Part shown: positions 61,647 to 64,000 of the stretch, in pieces
How the letters are laid out: every line of letters starts with the position of its first letter
Position numbering within the stretch: the stretch's first letter is position 1
Assembly: GCA_038147495.1 (NCBI GenBank)
Contig: JAYQTT010000003.1
Location: 186,001-250,000 of the forward strand
DNA: 64,000 bases
Origin: MED-G116 sp038147495
Lineage (GTDB): Bacteria > Pseudomonadota > Alphaproteobacteria > Puniceispirillales > Puniceispirillaceae
Reading direction: 5' to 3'
Translations under genes and position numbers: made by a program
The notes under the pieces: model-generated
What the model was told of the DNA's origin: nothing
Seen by the model: the letters and a program-made list of their open reading frames with translations, nothing else
Databases searched by the model: none

Positions 61647-62330
61647 CTAAGTCGACGACGGGGCAGGACACTCATCATCAGGTGATCTAATTACGTGCTG
61701 TCGAACATCAGCGGCTACCAGGTGTTGACCTGGATCGGGTCGAGGTTGTTGCGGTGGTGGCAACGACCACGGCCCCTCCGTCAAAGACGCTTGTCGAACC
61801 AGTCGAAGGTGTGGCCTCCTCTTCTTCAGGGTGTAGCGTGGCCCAGAACCCTCATCTCTGGGCGGAACGACGATAAAGAGCGAGATGGGCTTGGTACACG
61901 CTGAACAATTGGAACAGCACCGGGAGAGATCAGAATAGGATCTGCCCAAGTGGGGAGGCTGATCTAGCCATCCCTCTTTTGGCGTCGCCGCTATCGCCAT
62001 GCAGACCAGGTTCACCGTGTAGCCATAGAGCAGCGGCAGCATGGAAACGGCCAGCGCAGGTCCCATCGCGGCAACGCTGTCCCAAGCGCCAAAGGCATTT
62101 CCGGAAATAGCAATCAGACCGACCAATGCTCCAAGCCACCCAAAATAGACTGCACCAGCACCAAAATTCTTGGGCATCTGCAGCGGTTCATTCTTCAGCA
62201 ACGCAAATCCGAGCGCACCGCCGAATACGAAAGTCGCACTCATAAAGTCGTTGTAAAGATGCGGGCCAACATGAACGATGGCACCGCCGATAATTCCAAG
62301 GCAGATAATCAGTCCAAAATACTTCATCAC
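61647..62330 (-). CDS. MotA-like membrane protein with abnormal C-terminus
   Basis: 227 residues. The first ~120 hold three or four membrane helices: YFGLIICLGIIGGAIVHVGPHLYNDFMSATFVFGGALGFALLKN and FGWLGALVGLIAIS, then VAAMGPALAVSMLPLLYGYTVNLVCMAIA. This is like the N-terminal half of MotA/ExbB-type channel proteins. After about residue 125 the sequence turns to low-quality Pro/Arg/Ser-rich text, suggesting truncation into foreign sequence. Just downstream is a run of (att) repeats, 61597-61618. Confidence 0.5.
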   Translation of the reverse strand: MMKYFGLIICLGIIGGAIVHVGPHLYNDFMSATFVFGGALGFALLKNEPLQMPKNFGAGAVYFGWLGALVGLIAISGNAFGAWDSVAAMGPALAVSMLPLLYGYTVNLVCMAIAATPKEGWLDQPPHLGRSYSDLSRCCSNCSACTKPISLFIVVPPRDEGSGPRYTLKKRRPHLRLVRQASLTEGPWSLPPPQQPRPDPGQHLVAADVRQHVIRSPDDECPAPSST

Positions 62331-62551
62331 TTACTCCCCAAAAATAACCATCATTAGTCATGCAAAGCCTAGCACACGTGCTGGGTCGATTACAGTCGGC
62401 TCCGGCCTATCGGAAATAGGCAAGAGGCAGAGTTGGCCTGTGTTCTTGCCCTAGTGCGTTCTTTTGTATTCGGGGTGATGTCGATGATAGCTTCCATCAG
62501 TGTACCAGAGGCAACAAAGATGATAGGGTGTTTCAAATAAGGAGTGGCTAA

Positions 62552-62893
62552 ATGACCAATACAACCATGATCAACTATTCTACCCGCGATTTCGCGACTC
62601 AAGAACAGTTGGAGCTTTACTTATTGCGGCAAGAGAAAGCCTTCTCGCCAGAAGTCATCAAACTTTTCACAGATGCGGGTATGCTTCGTCGAGTCGTCAC
62701 TCAGATTTGGAATAAAGAGCAGTCATACAGGGTTGGTATAATCTTCGAATACCGAAATCAGGACGCCTACGTTGCCTGTCAGGCCCTTCTCAAAGAGCAT
62801 TATCTCCCGGCAGTCGAGGGCCTGACCACCAAGGTTGTCGGATCACGTGGCGTAATCGTTCACGAGTTTGTTGCAGACGACTTTCAAGACTGA
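62552..62893 (+). CDS. Small island protein, family member 2
   Basis: 113 residues. Same design as the 104-residue protein at 58763: TQEQLELYLLRQEKAF, RRVVTQIWNKEQSYRVGIIFEYRNQDAYVACQALL, VVGSRGVIVHEFVAD. Shared: IWN, FEYR, a Cys in the second helix, and GxRGV near the end. ATG preceded by AAGGAG. Function unknown; the pair suggests one cargo family in the element. Confidence 0.6.
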   Translation: MTNTTMINYSTRDFATQEQLELYLLRQEKAFSPEVIKLFTDAGMLRRVVTQIWNKEQSYRVGIIFEYRNQDAYVACQALLKEHYLPAVEGLTTKVVGSRGVIVHEFVADDFQD

Positions 62894-62953
62894 CCACCTC
62901 AACAACAACCAACGACACCTCTTGGCTCCTCAAACGCATGGATAGGACCACAG

Positions 62954-63324
62954 TTGGAAATCTTGTTAAATCAGCCGCAGCCAATTGCTGTTCACACCAT
63001 AGCGGCCGTGGTGGCAATCGTGCTAGGTGGCCTTCAGTTGTGTATGAAGAAAGGGGGAGCCGTGCACAAAACGCTTGGCCGTATTTGGCTTGGCTTAATG
63101 CTGCTCGTCGCAACCACTTCGTTTTTCATACATGAAATTGAGTTGTGGGGGCTATACAGCCCCATTCACCTCCTGAGCATCTGGACGATTTTCTCAGTTG
63201 GAATAGCTATCTATTACGTGCGTGTTGGTAATATCAAACGCCATAAGCAAGTTATGTTGGCATTTTATTGATGGTAATTCTGACAGGTTTCTTCACGTTA
63301 CTGCCTGGCAGAGTCACGGCTTGA
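62954..63324 (+). CDS. DUF2306-like membrane protein, frameshifted
   Basis: Four-helix membrane protein. IAVHTIAAVVAIVLGGLQLCMKKGGAVHKTLGRIWLGLMLL, then SFFIHEIELWGLYSPIHLLSIWTIFS and HKQVMLAFY are typical of DUF2306. The first frame stops at 63271; the usual ending (LLMVILTGFFTLLPGRV) continues in another frame to 63324. One extra T in the TTTT run at 63262-63265 would join them. Function unknown in the family. Confidence 0.6.
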
Positions 63325-63548
63325 ATCAGATTATCTTGTCTTAACAACAATCAACGACCCCTTTAATCCCCCTTTTTGAAACAGCTGTTCGTCGAACCCA
63401 CTGGGGATGTTGTTTGTCGTCCATGGGACCCAAGCGAACCAGTTTCGGTCACACCTCAGTCACACACGCTTTGACAAAAGCGGCTGAATCGCTAAAATCT
63501 AAGGAATTCACATTGAGGTGACGACCGACAAAACTGTTGTTTTTCTTG

Positions 63549-63635
<87 letters not shown>

Positions 63636-63777
63636 TGTCGATGCCGCTATCCTATCGGGGATGCCACCGCAGAACCGGATAGGGGTATAGCCGTTGCGCC
63701 ACGCGCTGTCCAGTCATAAACGACGATGATGCGACAGCCTTTAAAACCCTCACCCTCGCTTGGTGACGGGGCCTTGT

Positions 63778-64000
63778 TCACTCTGTGTCTTCACCGCGTT
63801 TTGCGCGCGCTTCAAGCTCGGCCGCCATCGCATCAATAATGGTGTCGTCCGCCGCTTCAACAGCGGGAATGGCGTATTGCCCCTGAAACCACCGGCCAAG
63901 ATCAACATCGGCACAGCGCGACGAGCAAAACGGACGCGGACTGCGCTGACCCGGGCTGGCCGGGGCGGCGGCTGGCGCGCCACATGTTGGGCATTTCAGC
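63778..64000 (-). CDS. yacG: DNA gyrase inhibitor YacG, zinc-binding (partial)
   Basis: About 74 residues visible, start outside the window. CPTCGAP at the N-terminus and RPFCSSRCADVDLGRWFQGQYAIPAVE give the four-Cys zinc site and the family's hallmark GRW. Ends in an acidic, Ala-rich helix. YacG binds and inhibits DNA gyrase. The other frame of this stretch (77 residues) is a shadow. Confidence 0.9.
   Translation of the reverse strand, partial: LKCPTCGAPAAAPASPGQRSPRPFCSSRCADVDLGRWFQGQYAIPAVEAADDTIIDAMAAELEARAKRGEDTE

Noticed and set aside
63750..63983. A 77-residue minus-strand frame at the right end
   Set aside because: It overlaps yacG in another frame and is Arg/Pro-rich; yacG is clearly the coding frame.

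Overview
The window looks like a chromosomal segment of a marine, proteorhodopsin-bearing, flagellated alphaproteobacterium. The best fit I can suggest is a SAR116-type organism (Candidatus Puniceispirillum relatives). The reasons are the retinal/proteorhodopsin block, a polar-type flagellar block with sigma-54 promoters, biotin-dependent acyl-CoA carboxylase, a DMSP-lyase-family cupin, and sulfur and osmolyte genes. The taxonomic call is inference; no rRNA is present.

Layout. 1-9250: flagellar genes. An H-ring/P-ring operon (flgP, flgT, a LysM-like protein, flgA) reads left. flhA-flhF-flhG-fliA reads right, from divergent sigma-54-type promoters, and a rod-protein gene reads back toward it. 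9461-11010: four small accessory genes, including a protein with a nitrile-hydratase-leader-like domain and a secreted Sel1-type protein. 11061-15115: nitroreductase, aminotransferase, HAD phosphatase and glyoxalases I and II. 15131-22638: a complete retinal pathway (crtE, crtI, crtB, crtY, blh, type-2 idi) behind a proteorhodopsin gene that has its own terminator. 23157-24975: a split AraC-type regulator and an SDR-like protein, coupled by ATGA overlaps. 25226-36035: acyltransferase, Tag glycosylase, GMC oxidoreductase/M20 amidohydrolase pair, propionyl-CoA-type carboxylase, a photolyase split into two genes in reversed order, and threonine synthase. 36400-45745: a betaine-type ABC transporter co-directional with a CuyA-like PLP desulfurase, a divergent LysR gene, then cysD (with a long N-terminal extension) and cysNC. 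45829-46466: a small heat-shock gene with sigma-32 promoter, two tandem ROSE-like RNA hairpins and a terminator. 46498-49890: two transporters, a DMSP-lyase-family cupin and an XRE regulator. 50065-55901: a LysR-controlled module of four SDH/fumarate-reductase-like subunits plus two-subunit class I fumarase.

56016-63635 is an integrated element. It is bounded by two perfect 87-bp repeats, each holding a whole tRNA-Phe gene, with a tyrosine integrase just inside the left repeat. Its cargo includes an SDR gene, three related ~100-residue proteins of unknown function, a decayed replication-type gene, a MotA-like fragment, a DUF2306-like gene, and two strongly structured non-coding stretches (a candidate ncRNA at 59249-59364 and a long inverted repeat at 60048-60152). 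The right flank carries yacG, which runs off the window.

Several genes (flgA, the AraC regulator, the DUF2306 gene) are interrupted by single-base shifts, each at or beside a short homopolymer. These could be real, or sequencing or assembly errors. All functional statements rest on reading motifs by eye; no database search was run.
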